A stretch of 64,000 nucleotides of DNA. Source: Oligella sp050920755 (lineage in GTDB: Bacteria > Pseudomonadota > Gammaproteobacteria > Burkholderiales > Burkholderiaceae_B). Of the stretch, positions 24,777 through 34,319 are shown piece by piece. The notes under the pieces are model-generated. The model was not told the DNA's origin, ran no database searches, and saw only the letters and a list, made by a program, of their open reading frames with translations. A program made the position numbers and the translations under genes. Position 1 is the first letter of the stretch. Each line of letters starts with the position of its first letter. Location: contig NZ_CP158480.1 in NCBI RefSeq assembly GCF_050920755.1, positions 124,001 to 188,000 on the forward strand, read 5' to 3'.

Positions 24777-26483
24777 TTAATGCAAGCGGTCTATATGGTT
24801 TAAGTTTATACAAGTTAAGCTTCCGTTTTCCAGTTGATAAATTTTATCGACCGCCGTTTCCGGCAGTGCTGCGTGAGTTACCAAAATCACTGTACGACCC
24901 TCGGTCGCATTTCTTAAATCATTCATAAAGGCCTGCTCGGCTTCACGATCCAAGCCTTGTGTCGGTTCATCCAGTACCAAAACTTGCGCCGGTGACAGTA
25001 GGGCTCTGGTCAAGCATAAGCGGCGTGCCTGCCCGGCCGATAGGGTGCGACCGCTTTCACCGGTCCACGTGTCTAAGCCTTCAGGCAGGCTACGTACAAA
25101 ATCACCAAAACGCGCTTTGTCCAACGCTTGCCATAAATGTGCTTCATCGGCATCGGGTTTGGCAATTAATAAATTACTGCGTATCGTGCCTAAAAATACC
25201 GGTGCATCTTGGCTTAAAAAAGCAATTCGTTGATATAGTTGTGCCAACGGCGCTCGTCGAATATCCAGACCGCCGTAGCGGATACTGCCTTTATCCGGAT
25301 CGTCAAAACGCAGCAATAAATTTAATAACGTGGATTTGCCGGCACCGCTTTTACCGACAATAGCAATGCGTTCGCCCCTTTCAAGCTTCAGAGAAATGCC
25401 CTTTAACACTTCTTGCTCCTTAGCAACACCGTCACGAGCAGGATAGGCATAGCGTACTTCATTAAAAATCAGTGCGCCCTCTAAAGGCAATGCTTCCGTA
25501 TGATCACTATCGACAATCGTGGCTTTCGCGTCGGTTAAAGCTTCAATGCGTTGCGCCGCTGCCGCCGCACTACCTAAGCGGGAAGCGCCGCGCATAATCG
25601 GACCAAAGATCTCAAAAACACCTAACACAGCCAACACTAAACCGACCCATAACGGACCGCTAAGATGCCCTTGACGTAATCCATCAATCCCAAAATACAA
25701 CATAGCAAAAAGACTCAGACCCGAAAGCAGTTGCACCAACGCCTTGCCATTTGCCGCTAAAAAGGATTGTTGTTGGCGTGCCAGTGCCACTTTGAGAGAC
25801 TGTGCAGCAAAATCTCTTTGTGCTTTGCTTTGGGCACCCAGCGCGATTAAGTCAGCATGCGCAGTCACCGTTTGTACGGCGCTATCACGCATGGTAGCAA
25901 CACTTTCCTGCACTGCTAAACCGGGTCGACGGGCTTTTTTTGCTAAATAAAGTGGCACAATCAGTGTGCCTAAAAATAAGCACAGCGCCAGTAATATCGC
26001 GGTGGCCGGTAGATAGGCAGCGACCAGCAGCGATAAAATCAAGGCGATCACTAAACCCGTGATAATCGGTGCAATCGCAAATAAATAAACCGTGTCTAAG
26101 GCATCCACATCGCCGGTAAGACGGGCAATCAAATCGCCGTCTTTATACTTGGCTAATTGAGCGGCGTCCAGTTTTAATAAGCGGCTGAAAATACTACCGC
26201 GCAAATCGGCAAGTAGTCTTAAAGTCGCATCGTGACCCACCACTCGTTCAAAATAACGACTTAAAATTCGTACAAAAGACAGACCACGTACCAAGGCCGA
26301 AGGAGCAAATAAATTGAAGGTTTGCCAAGCGGTCACGAGTGCGGCACCTGTCAAAAACCAACCGGCCACACCGAGTAAACTCACACCGGCTGCCAGCGTA
26401 ACCATACTCAGCAGCAGCGCGGCAACTAAAGCACCGGCTCTTTGCTTATATAAGGGGGCTAAGATGCGCCAAATCGACTTCAT
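24777..26483 (-). CDS. cydC: Thiol reductant ABC exporter subunit CydC
   Basis: The 568-residue half-transporter has an N-terminal membrane domain and a C-terminal ATPase with GKSGAGKST, SAGQARRLCLTRALL (a modified signature, usual for CydC) and VLVLDEPTQGLD. The CydC type is supported by FARILSRYFERVVGHDATLR-like residues (FVRILSRYFERVVGHD). With CydD it exports cysteine/glutathione to the periplasm, needed for cytochrome bd maturation. The start overlaps the cydD stop by 4 bases (ATGA), indicating coupled translation. Confidence 0.92.
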   Translation of the reverse strand: MKSIWRILAPLYKQRAGALVAALLLSMVTLAAGVSLLGVAGWFLTGAALVTAWQTFNLFAPSALVRGLSFVRILSRYFERVVGHDATLRLLADLRGSIFSRLLKLDAAQLAKYKDGDLIARLTGDVDALDTVYLFAIAPIITGLVIALILSLLVAAYLPATAILLALCLFLGTLIVPLYLAKKARRPGLAVQESVATMRDSAVQTVTAHADLIALGAQSKAQRDFAAQSLKVALARQQQSFLAANGKALVQLLSGLSLFAMLYFGIDGLRQGHLSGPLWVGLVLAVLGVFEIFGPIMRGASRLGSAAAAAQRIEALTDAKATIVDSDHTEALPLEGALIFNEVRYAYPARDGVAKEQEVLKGISLKLERGERIAIVGKSGAGKSTLLNLLLRFDDPDKGSIRYGGLDIRRAPLAQLYQRIAFLSQDAPVFLGTIRSNLLIAKPDADEAHLWQALDKARFGDFVRSLPEGLDTWTGESGRTLSAGQARRLCLTRALLSPAQVLVLDEPTQGLDREAEQAFMNDLRNATEGRTVILVTHAALPETAVDKIYQLENGSLTCINLNHIDRLH

Positions 26484-28300
26484 GGCTGAACCTCCGTGTG
26501 TAGATTGCTTTTATCCAGCGCTACTAACGACTGATGACTTAAACGGAAGACTTCATCTGCCCGTAACGCCACTACCGGGTCATGCGTGACCATTAATAGA
26601 CTACGGCCCTTTGCAAAATGCATCAAATTATCTAAGACGGCATCACGGGTGCTCGGATCTAAATTGGCAGTCGGTTCATCTAATAAAATCACCTCGGGAT
26701 TCGTTAGAAATAAGCGCGCTAAGGCTAGCCGCTGTAATTGACCTCCGGATAGACCGTAACCGCGGGTGGCGATATGAGTATTAAGACCCGCCGGCAGTGC
26801 CTCTATCACATCGTCCATCGCCGCCAGCTGTACTGCCTTTTGTAAAGCGGCATCATCCGCTTGCGGTGCGGCTAAACGTAAGTTTTCTGCGATGGTGCCC
26901 GAATACACATAGGGATGCTGACCGATTAAAACTAAATGCTGACGTAGCTCATTCACAGGCCATTCGGATAACATTCGTCCGCTTAAGTAAATCGTCCCGT
27001 CGGCCGGGCGTAACGCCGCTAAAGTTTCCAATAATGAGCTTTTACCAATACCACTATCTCCCATAATGGCAATGGAACGGCCCTTTTTCAGTTCAAAACA
27101 GAGCTGCTTGAGAAGGCGTTGATCGCGACCGGGGATCGGGATATTCAATGCCTCGGTTTTTAGGGCAATGTCACTGTCCGTTGCGTTAAACCCTGCCACA
27201 GCACCGGCATCACACAGACCATCGATACTACCCATAGCATCGGCAGCACGCTCAGCGGGTGCTACCTGAAAATCCCTTGTTAAGGAACCGAAAAGCCGGT
27301 GCATTTCAGCCACGGCAGCGCGGGCATTAGCCCGATCGTGATAGTGTGCGGCAAATTGTCTTAAGGGATTATAGACCTCGGGTGCCATTAATAAACAAAA
27401 CATACCGGCTTGCAATGTCAGCATGCGGTCACCGCGTAAATTGATAAAGTCCAGATAAGTCAGACCGATATACAACGCCGTGCCGGCGACACCCAAGGCG
27501 GCAAAAAACTCTAAGGTCGCAGAGGATAAAAAGGCTAATCGCAGTACCGCCATAGTTTTATCGCGTAATACCTCGCTTGCTTCAACCACTCGTTCTGCTT
27601 CCGCCTCCGCTTGCCCATAAAGTTTAAAGGTTGAGAGACCGCGTACACGGTCTGCAAAAAAACCGGATAAGCGTGCAAAAGCATCTAAATGACGGCGACT
27701 GGCCGCCTCAGCGCCCCAGCCCACCAAAGCCATAAAAAGAGGAATTAAGGGGGCGGTAATTAATAATAACAAACCGGCAACCCAGTCAACGGGCAGCACA
27801 AATAGAGCAAAAACGACCGGTAAAAATGTCCCTGCAATCAGGGCAGGAAGATATTGCGAAAAATAACCGTCAAAGGCTTCGACTTGCTCAACCAACACAC
27901 TGGCGATGGAGCCGGAAGCTTGTTGGCGGCTCCAGGCCGGTCCGCGACTTAAGATATCGGCAAAGAGTGCCCGGCGGACAAGGTATTTGATTTTTTCAGC
28001 GGCCTTGATGCCGGCTCGCTCACCTTGCCAAGTGATGAAGGTACGGCCGGCAATCAACAGCACAATCAGCGCTATATCAAAGAGTAGCGCCTCTTTGGTC
28101 AAGCCTTGCACGATCGCCTTATCCAAGACTCCGGCTAAAAGCCAAGCCTGTATTAACAGCAGTAGGCCGGAGAGGACCGGTGCTGCAATGGCTAGGCTTA
28201 AATAGCCCTTTGCCTCTTTGGCCAGTCCCCCTAACCAGCGTGCTTGATCACGCGGTAACTTTAATAAAGTCGCGGCCGGATCGTGCTCGGCTTTAGCCAT
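26480..28300 (-). CDS. cydD: Thiol reductant ABC exporter subunit CydD
   Basis: The 606-residue protein has about six membrane helices, then Walker A GDSGIGKSS, signature YGLSGGQLQRLALARL, Walker B VILLDEPTANLD and the H-loop VTHD. The features WQGERAGIKAAEKIKYLVRR and QASGSIASVLVEQVEAFDGYF are typical of CydD. It forms the heterodimer with CydC. It starts just after cydX, within the same - strand operon as cydAB. Confidence 0.92.
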   Translation of the reverse strand: MAKAEHDPAATLLKLPRDQARWLGGLAKEAKGYLSLAIAAPVLSGLLLLIQAWLLAGVLDKAIVQGLTKEALLFDIALIVLLIAGRTFITWQGERAGIKAAEKIKYLVRRALFADILSRGPAWSRQQASGSIASVLVEQVEAFDGYFSQYLPALIAGTFLPVVFALFVLPVDWVAGLLLLITAPLIPLFMALVGWGAEAASRRHLDAFARLSGFFADRVRGLSTFKLYGQAEAEAERVVEASEVLRDKTMAVLRLAFLSSATLEFFAALGVAGTALYIGLTYLDFINLRGDRMLTLQAGMFCLLMAPEVYNPLRQFAAHYHDRANARAAVAEMHRLFGSLTRDFQVAPAERAADAMGSIDGLCDAGAVAGFNATDSDIALKTEALNIPIPGRDQRLLKQLCFELKKGRSIAIMGDSGIGKSSLLETLAALRPADGTIYLSGRMLSEWPVNELRQHLVLIGQHPYVYSGTIAENLRLAAPQADDAALQKAVQLAAMDDVIEALPAGLNTHIATRGYGLSGGQLQRLALARLFLTNPEVILLDEPTANLDPSTRDAVLDNLMHFAKGRSLLMVTHDPVVALRADEVFRLSHQSLVALDKSNLHTEVQP

Positions 28301-28302
28301 CG

Positions 28303-28437
28303 CTAGTTTTGCTTATCTAGTGGAGCCGCACGCATCGGATCATCCATTTTGTCCTGATGCAGCTCATACCAAAGACCGACTGCTACGGCAACACCACAAG
28401 CAAGCGAGGTACCAAGCATCCATGTTAAATACCACAT
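28303..28437 (-). CDS. cydX: Cytochrome bd small subunit CydX
   Basis: A 44-residue frame begins MWYLTWMLGTSLACGVAVAV and continues GLWYELHQDK, matching the CydX/YbgT pattern (MWYFxWILG...A). One membrane helix spans residues ~3-24. AGGAGTTC precedes the ATG. The gene lies 14 bases after cydB and ends 2 bases before the cydD start, exactly where CydX is expected. CydX stabilises the haem site of cytochrome bd oxidase. Confidence 0.9.
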   Translation of the reverse strand: MWYLTWMLGTSLACGVAVAVGLWYELHQDKMDDPMRAAPLDKQN

Positions 28438-28451
28438 AATGAACTCCTGAA

Positions 28452-29606
28452 TTAATAGGTGTTATGAGTTTCTTTAAGCGTATCTTCAGAGATCGGGCCG
28501 CGCATGACGCGATATACATACGAGGTATAAGATAAAATGATCGGTAAGAAGATGATAGTCACAATCAGCATCACCCAAAGCGTTAAATGACTGGATGAGG
28601 CATCCCACACAGTCAGGCCTTGGTTAGGATTGGCCGATGAAGGCAAGATAAAGGGGAATAAAGCAAAACCGACGGTTAGAATAATTCCCGCAATGCTGAG
28701 TGCCGAGGCTAAAAAGGCCGCCACAGGTCGACGTATCGCCAAGCATAAACTGGTGAGTAAAGCGGCTACCACGCCAAGCGCAGGCGCAGCCCACATCCAA
28801 GAATGCTTGGCAAAATTAGCCAACCAAGCGCCATTGACCACATCAACGCTTTTATTAAGCGGATTGGAGGGGGCAGCCGGGTCGATCGCACTGCTAATCA
28901 CTTGGCCGTCTAAAGCACTTACCCAAAAACCGCCCAGTGCAAATAGCACAGCGACTAAAAGCGCAGTGATCATACCGAATTTACGAGCGCGATTGCTTAC
29001 CGGCTCAACCACACGCCAAGCGATCAGGGTGGCACCGTGCGTGACCAGCATTAATAAACTTAAAACGCCGCAAAAGAGGGTAAATGGCGTAAATAAACCA
29101 AAGAATGTTCCATGAAATAATGGACGCATACTATGCGTTTCCACTTCAAAGGGGATACCTAAGATGACATTACCGAAAGCCACACCAAACACTACGGGTG
29201 CCACTACACCGGCAAAGGTTAAGATACCGTCAAAAACATTACGCCAAGTTGAGCCCTCGTATTTACTACGGTACTTAAAGCCGACCGGACGTAAAATCAG
29301 GGCTACCAGTAACAGCATCATGGCCAGATAAAAACCGGAAAAGGAAGCCGCATATAAGGTCGGCCATGCCGCAAATATTGCCCCACCGGCAGTAATTAAC
29401 CAAACCTGATTACCCTCCCAGACCGGGCCGACCAAGTTAATCATAAGACGGCGTTCGGTATCACTACGGCCTAAGACCGGTAATAAGGCGGCAACGCCCA
29501 GGTCAAAACCATCCATGATGGCAAAGCCGATAAGCAGCACGCCCATCAATAGCCACCAGATGATACGTAAAGTTTCGTAATCTAATAAAATCAATGAGTT
29601 AGTCAT
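28452..29606 (-). CDS. cydB: Cytochrome bd ubiquinol oxidase subunit II
   Basis: The 384-residue membrane protein opens with LRIIWWLLMGVLLIGFAIMDGFDLGVAALLP, the CydB signature, then LMINLVGPVWEGNQVWLITAGGAIFAAWP. Its length equals the E. coli type. It associates with CydA in the inner membrane to reduce oxygen using quinol. It starts 14 bases after cydA. Confidence 0.95.
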   Translation of the reverse strand: MTNSLILLDYETLRIIWWLLMGVLLIGFAIMDGFDLGVAALLPVLGRSDTERRLMINLVGPVWEGNQVWLITAGGAIFAAWPTLYAASFSGFYLAMMLLLVALILRPVGFKYRSKYEGSTWRNVFDGILTFAGVVAPVVFGVAFGNVILGIPFEVETHSMRPLFHGTFFGLFTPFTLFCGVLSLLMLVTHGATLIAWRVVEPVSNRARKFGMITALLVAVLFALGGFWVSALDGQVISSAIDPAAPSNPLNKSVDVVNGAWLANFAKHSWMWAAPALGVVAALLTSLCLAIRRPVAAFLASALSIAGIILTVGFALFPFILPSSANPNQGLTVWDASSSHLTLWVMLIVTIIFLPIILSYTSYVYRVMRGPISEDTLKETHNTY

Positions 29607-29620
29607 AATTTACTCCTTTC

Positions 29621-31204
29621 CTAGTGGCTTTGCACAGCGTCAGCAGGCACTTCGCCGCTAAGCATAGAGGCTTTATCGGCCGGCGTGTAATACTCAGGGC
29701 CTTTTTTAATGGCGCTTAACATCACTTTTGTACCGACGATAAAAATCGTTAAGTACAAGGTGAAATAAATGGCTAAGCTAATCAGTAACGAGTTAACTGA
29801 TAAATGCGATACAGCATAGTGCGTCGGTAAAATGCCGTCAATTACCCAAGGTTGACGACCATATTCGGCCACAAACCAACCGCACTCGATGGCTAACCAA
29901 GGTGTGAAAATACTCCACATTGCCAGTTTGAGCGTTTTAGTGCTTTGGGCAATACGGCCTTTAACCGATAGCCAGAACACTAAAGCAAAGAAGAACACAA
30001 AGTAAAAGCTAAGCGCTACCATAATGCGGAATGTATAGAATAAAGAGGTCACATCCGGCAGGGTATCGATTGCCGCTTGCTGAATTTCTTCAGGAGTAGC
30101 GTTGGCAATGTCGTCACGATATTTTTTGAGCAGTAAGCCATAGCCTAAGTCCTGCCAGTTATCCGCAAAAAATTGCTTGGATTCGCTATCATTGCTATCT
30201 GCTTTGGAGCGTTGTAGGGCTTCATAAACATCAATTCCATTGACGATACGCTCCTGATTGCGTTCAATCAACTCCTTAATGCCGGGCATCACCTGATCAA
30301 TCGAACGGGTACCGATAAGCCCCATGACCCAAGGGATATGAATGGCAAAGTCGTTTTTCATCTCATTTTGATTAGGAACGGCAATCACATTAAAAGAAGC
30401 CGGTGCTTCTTGCGTTTCCCACATAGCTTCTAAGGCGGCGATTTTCATTTTCTGGTTCTCACCGGCCAAATAACCGCTTTCATCACCTAAGGTAATGGAA
30501 CCGATAGAAACCATAAAGCCGAAGGCCGAAGCGATGGCAATCGAGCGCTTAGCTAAGCCGATATTGCGACCGCGTAATAGGTACCAGGCACTTACTGCAA
30601 TAATAAAAATAGCGCCGGTAATATAGCCGGCAATCACGGTGTGCAGGAATTTCGCTTGCGCTACCGGATTTAAAATTACATCAAAAAAGCCGGTCATCTC
30701 CATACGCATGGTTTCAGGATTAAACACCGCACCGACAGGATACTGCATCCAGCCATTAGCAATTAGAATCCAGAGGGCAGAGAAGTTGGTACCTAAGGCC
30801 ACTAACCAAGTGACGGTTAAGTGGGCATTTTTAGACATGCGGTTCCAACCGAAGAAGAAGAGACCGATAAATGTCGCTTCCAGGAAGAAAGCCATTAAGC
30901 CTTCAATCGCTAAGGGCGCACCGAAAATATCACCCACATAGTGACTGTAATAAGACCAGTTCATACCGAACTGGAACTCCATCACGACCCCGGAACCAAC
31001 CCCGATGGCGAAGTTAATACCGAAAAGGGCACCCCAAAACAGCGTCATACGGCGCCAAATATCACGCCCGCTGATAACATAAATCGTTTCCATGACCGCC
31101 AGCAAAAAGGACAGACCCAAGGTCAGCGGCACGAAAATAAAGTGGAACATGGCAGTTGCCGCAAACTGCAAACGCGACAAGCCGACTACATCAAGTTCAA
31201 ACAT
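29621..31204 (-). CDS. cydA: Cytochrome bd ubiquinol oxidase subunit I
   Basis: The 527-residue protein shows LSRLQFAATAMFHFIFVPLT (haem ligand His near the N-terminus), SGVVMEFQFGMNWSYYSHYV, LEATFIGLFFFGWNRM and KFLHTVIAGYITGAIF (haem b558 His). The loop between residues ~250 and 380 is long, as in the E. coli long-Q-loop class. Oxygen reduction at low oxygen is the expected role. The start ATG 31204 follows GGGAGAGC. It is the first gene of a cydA-B-X-D-C operon. Confidence 0.95.
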   Translation of the reverse strand: MFELDVVGLSRLQFAATAMFHFIFVPLTLGLSFLLAVMETIYVISGRDIWRRMTLFWGALFGINFAIGVGSGVVMEFQFGMNWSYYSHYVGDIFGAPLAIEGLMAFFLEATFIGLFFFGWNRMSKNAHLTVTWLVALGTNFSALWILIANGWMQYPVGAVFNPETMRMEMTGFFDVILNPVAQAKFLHTVIAGYITGAIFIIAVSAWYLLRGRNIGLAKRSIAIASAFGFMVSIGSITLGDESGYLAGENQKMKIAALEAMWETQEAPASFNVIAVPNQNEMKNDFAIHIPWVMGLIGTRSIDQVMPGIKELIERNQERIVNGIDVYEALQRSKADSNDSESKQFFADNWQDLGYGLLLKKYRDDIANATPEEIQQAAIDTLPDVTSLFYTFRIMVALSFYFVFFFALVFWLSVKGRIAQSTKTLKLAMWSIFTPWLAIECGWFVAEYGRQPWVIDGILPTHYAVSHLSVNSLLISLAIYFTLYLTIFIVGTKVMLSAIKKGPEYYTPADKASMLSGEVPADAVQSH

Positions 31205-31341
31205 GAGAGCTCTCCCAAAAACGGATAGCTAAGAGGAGGGGATTCGGGATTAAAGAAAACTCACCCTGATCTTAATCCGTCAATTTATTGCTTAAATAAA
31301 AATAATTAGCAAAATAACTAACAATTTATAACATAAGAATA

Positions 31342-31357
31342 TGTCTAAATTTAGACA
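31342..31357. promoter_or_regulatory. 16-bp perfect palindrome upstream of cydA (candidate operator)
   Basis: TGTCTAAATTTAGACA is a perfect palindrome 138 bases before the cydA start. It also covers the stop of the DUF2946 gene. Size and symmetry suit a dimeric regulator. It does not match the FNR (TTGAT-N4-ATCAA) consensus, so the regulator is unknown. Confidence 0.4.
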
Positions 31358-31749
31358 GGTACAGGTGGCGCCAAGGGCTGATGAGGTAACCACCGGTCAA
31401 GCGGTGTGGGTACCGGCACAAAGGGAGGAATCAGAAGCTGCACACCGGACTCTGCAAGCTGCCTCAGTTGTAGCAAGGATTGGGTGCTGATAATGGCTTC
31501 AGCCGTCACCGGTAATAAACAGAAAAGGCAATGCGCCCCGGGGTAAAGCGGCTTCTCACCACTGCCATCCAGCGTGATGGTGTAGCTGAAATGCTGACCC
31601 TGCGGTCCGCACAGCTCCATGGTAATGACTTCGGCGGAAGCATCGCCTCCACTGCCGACGACCGCAGTGGGTAAGGGTATGAGTAGGGCAGCCAGTATAA
31701 TTAGCAAAGTGCTCCACCACACGATAAGGCGATGCTTGATACAGGTCAT
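31351..31749 (-). CDS. DUF2946-like small membrane/secreted protein
   Basis: The 132-residue protein has an N-terminal hydrophobic helix (residues ~9-30), then ELCGPQGQHFSYTITLDG and HCLFCLLPVTAEA. A Cys-plus-CxxC pair in this arrangement is the DUF2946 pattern, often near copper or respiration genes. The C-terminus is Pro-rich (PPFVPVPTPLDRW). It lies upstream of cydA on the same strand, but a ~145-base gap with a palindrome suggests cydA has its own promoter. Function is unknown. A metal link is inferred from the cysteines only. Confidence 0.6.
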   Translation of the reverse strand: MTCIKHRLIVWWSTLLIILAALLIPLPTAVVGSGGDASAEVITMELCGPQGQHFSYTITLDGSGEKPLYPGAHCLFCLLPVTAEAIISTQSLLQLRQLAESGVQLLIPPFVPVPTPLDRWLPHQPLAPPVPV

Positions 31750-31842
31750 AAGAGATACTTTGTTACTTATATAACATTTATTTTAACCCAATGTTAAGTA
31801 TAAAGCAGCCACAAGTATCGGTAAAAACCCTAAACGCCGGAT

Positions 31843-32733
31843 TTAAGAATGACGACTCGACAAAATCAGCCCGACAGCAATTAAAGCAATGCCCACTAGG
31901 TGGTATAAATGCAGGCTTTCATTTGCAAATACAGCGGCTAAAATCACCCCAAATACCGGCATCAAGTGAATAAAGAGGCCGGTCAGCATCGGTCCGACAT
32001 GACTGATTGCTAAGCTGTAGCTGATATAGGCAATTACAGAGGGAAAGATCCCCACATAGAGCAAGGCTAATTTCGCATGACTATTTAGATAAATAGGTAA
32101 TTGCCCGCCCGACTCCCATAACCAGAGCGGAAACAGCACAATCACGGCAATCGCAATTTGCACGGAGGTGAGGGCGGTGCGGTTCATACCCTGCGGCGTG
32201 CTTTTCATCCACAGCGTATAAATGGCCCAACAAATCATCGCCACAAACACAATAATATCGCCCGGATTAAATGAAAAACTAATCAGGTTGTGAATATCCC
32301 CGTTTAGAATAATCGTCGCCACCCCGATCAATGACACAATTAAACCGATGGTGGGTAAGGTATAAAGGCGCTGCTTATAAAATAACAGCCCAAATAAAAT
32401 AATCAGCACCGGCACGGTGGAGTTTAAAAGCAGTGCATTGGTGGCGGTGGTGCCATGTAAACCTAAATAAACCAAGGTATTAAACGCCGATACCCCGACA
32501 ATTGCGGTTTTGATCACAAAGCCTTTATGCTGTTTATAGAGCGGCCAGTCACTTTTAATATGCTTATAAGTAAAGGGTAAAAGAAAGCAAAAGGCAATCA
32601 GCCAACGCCAAAAAGACAGGCTCATGGGGCCGATATCATCGCGCACAATACGACCGATCACAAAATTACCGGCCCAAAACAGCGGTGGCGCAATCAATAA
32701 TAAGAGGGTGGTGATATTTAATTTTCTAAACAC
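31843..32733 (-). CDS. EamA/DMT-family transporter
   Basis: The 296-residue protein has ten predicted membrane helices in two EamA repeats: PPLFWAGNFVIGRIVRDDIGPMSLSFWRW in the first and FVAMICWAIYTLWM opening the second, with HVGPMLTGLFIHLMPVFGV late. Members export amino acids or metabolites by exchange or proton coupling. The substrate cannot be told from sequence. It stands alone between the DUF2946 gene and metY. Confidence 0.85.
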   Translation of the reverse strand: MFRKLNITTLLLLIAPPLFWAGNFVIGRIVRDDIGPMSLSFWRWLIAFCFLLPFTYKHIKSDWPLYKQHKGFVIKTAIVGVSAFNTLVYLGLHGTTATNALLLNSTVPVLIILFGLLFYKQRLYTLPTIGLIVSLIGVATIILNGDIHNLISFSFNPGDIIVFVAMICWAIYTLWMKSTPQGMNRTALTSVQIAIAVIVLFPLWLWESGGQLPIYLNSHAKLALLYVGIFPSVIAYISYSLAISHVGPMLTGLFIHLMPVFGVILAAVFANESLHLYHLVGIALIAVGLILSSRHS

Positions 32734-32846
32734 GACAAGGGGCTTGTAAAAATCGCTTAACTAGTCACTCTAAAGCATTATGACGTAGAAGGATTTAAGT
32801 CGGGTGATATATTACAATACTGACAAAATACTGAAGCGCAAAAATA

Positions 32847-32877
32847 AAAGCCACCGCCAAAAGCATGGGGTGGCTTT
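32847..32877 (-). terminator. Rho-independent terminator after metY
   Basis: On the - strand AAAGCCACC and GGTGGCTTT pair over 9 bp with a 13-base loop, followed by TATTTTT. It is 55 bases downstream of the metY stop. Confidence 0.82.
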
Positions 32878-32932
32878 CAAGTGTTTAAGTGATTGCAGGC
32901 AAATACCTGCAACCTAAACTAAAACAGCCTCG

Positions 32933-34210
32933 TTAAACAGCCGCCAACGCTTGCTCCAGGTCGGCAATCAGGTCATCAATATGTTCAATACCGACAGAGA
33001 GACGAATCATGTCCTTACTGACGCCGGCAGCCGTTAATTCCTCATCACTGAGCTGACGGTGCGTAGTGGTGGCAGGATGGCAAGCTAAACTGCGCGTATC
33101 ACCGATATTGACCAAGCGAATAAAGAGCTGCAAGGCATCAATAAAGCGCGCACCGGCCTCACGACCGCCCTTAATACCAAAGGATAAAATGCCGGAGGGC
33201 TTGCCTTTAACATACTTTTTAGCCAATTCATGCTCAGAGTGATCGGCTAAACCGGCGTAATTAACCCACGCGACTTTTTCATGCTTACTTAAGTATTCGG
33301 CAATTTTCAATGCGTTTTCTGTGTGACGCGCCATGCGTAAACTGAGGGTTTCCAAGCCCTGTAATAATAAGAACGCGCTGAGCGGGCTGATGGCTGCACC
33401 CATATTACGTAAAGGCACCACACGGGCACGAGTGATGTAGGCCGCCTTACCCACATCCTGCACATAATTAACACCGTGATAGCTGGGATCAGGGTTATTT
33501 AATAAAGGGAAGCGCTCAGGATAATCACCCCATGGGAAATTACCGCTATCCACGATCATACCGCCTAAGCTGTTACCGTGACCGCCAATGTATTTGGTTA
33601 AAGAGTGCACCACAATATCGGCACCGAATTCAAAGGACTTTTGTAAGACAGGGGTTGCGACCGTATTATCCACCACCACCGGTACACCATATTCATGAGC
33701 GATTTTAGATACCGCTTCTAAATCGACAATATTACCCAATGGGTTTCCGATCGACTCTACAAAAACCAGCTTGGTGCGCTCATCCACTAAATCACGAATG
33801 GCTTCAGGATTTTTGTGATCAAAAAATCTGACCTCAATGCCTTGACGCGGCATCGTATGGGCAAATAAATTATAAGTACCGCCATATAGGGCTGAGACCG
33901 AGATGATGTTATCACCCGCTTCGGCAATGGTTTGAATCGCATAAGTGATGGCGGCCATACCGGAGGCGAGGGCGAGGGCACCGATCCCACCCTCAAGTGC
34001 CGCTACACGTGCTTCAATAACCGCATTGGTCGGGTTGGTAATACGGGTGTAGATATTACCCGCGACTTTTAAATCAAATAAATCCGCACCGTGCTGCGTA
34101 TTATCAAAGGCATAGGAGGTGGTTTGATAAATAGGTACCGCCACGGCTTTAGTGGTAGATTCCGGCTGATAACCGGTATGCACGGCAATCGTCTCGTCTC
34201 TATATGTCAT
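32933..34210 (-). CDS. metY: O-acetylhomoserine sulfhydrylase/aminocarboxypropyltransferase
   Basis: The 425-residue PLP enzyme of the Cys/Met metabolism family shows ETIAVHTGYQPESTTKAVAVP, YTRITNPTNAVIEARVAALE and the PLP lysine in VVHSLTKYIGGHG. The length and ending (LSVGIEHIDDLIADLEQAL) match MetY rather than the shorter MetZ/MetB. It makes homocysteine from O-acetylhomoserine and sulphide in the cytoplasm. No SAM riboswitch was recognised in the ~110-base upstream gap. Confidence 0.92.
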   Translation of the reverse strand: MTYRDETIAVHTGYQPESTTKAVAVPIYQTTSYAFDNTQHGADLFDLKVAGNIYTRITNPTNAVIEARVAALEGGIGALALASGMAAITYAIQTIAEAGDNIISVSALYGGTYNLFAHTMPRQGIEVRFFDHKNPEAIRDLVDERTKLVFVESIGNPLGNIVDLEAVSKIAHEYGVPVVVDNTVATPVLQKSFEFGADIVVHSLTKYIGGHGNSLGGMIVDSGNFPWGDYPERFPLLNNPDPSYHGVNYVQDVGKAAYITRARVVPLRNMGAAISPLSAFLLLQGLETLSLRMARHTENALKIAEYLSKHEKVAWVNYAGLADHSEHELAKKYVKGKPSGILSFGIKGGREAGARFIDALQLFIRLVNIGDTRSLACHPATTTHRQLSDEELTAAGVSKDMIRLSVGIEHIDDLIADLEQALAAV

Positions 34211-34319
34211 TGTCTTCCTCTTGGTCTAATAATAGTTGCAAATAGTCATAGTATAACGACATCGTTTAACTATGTACTATGCTGCATTGGTTATATATAA
34301 ATAAGCAAGATGCCATAGT

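Noticed and set aside
30941..31228. Antisense frame over the start of cydA
   Set aside because: It lies opposite a strongly conserved gene and is highly polar, with no homology.
31205..31341. FNR or ArcA site in the cydA upstream region
   Set aside because: Partial matches such as TTGAC and ATCAG do not have the spacing of an FNR box.
34211..34319. Possible SAM riboswitch before metY
   Set aside because: The gap is ~110 bases and no conserved SAM-riboswitch stems were recognisable.
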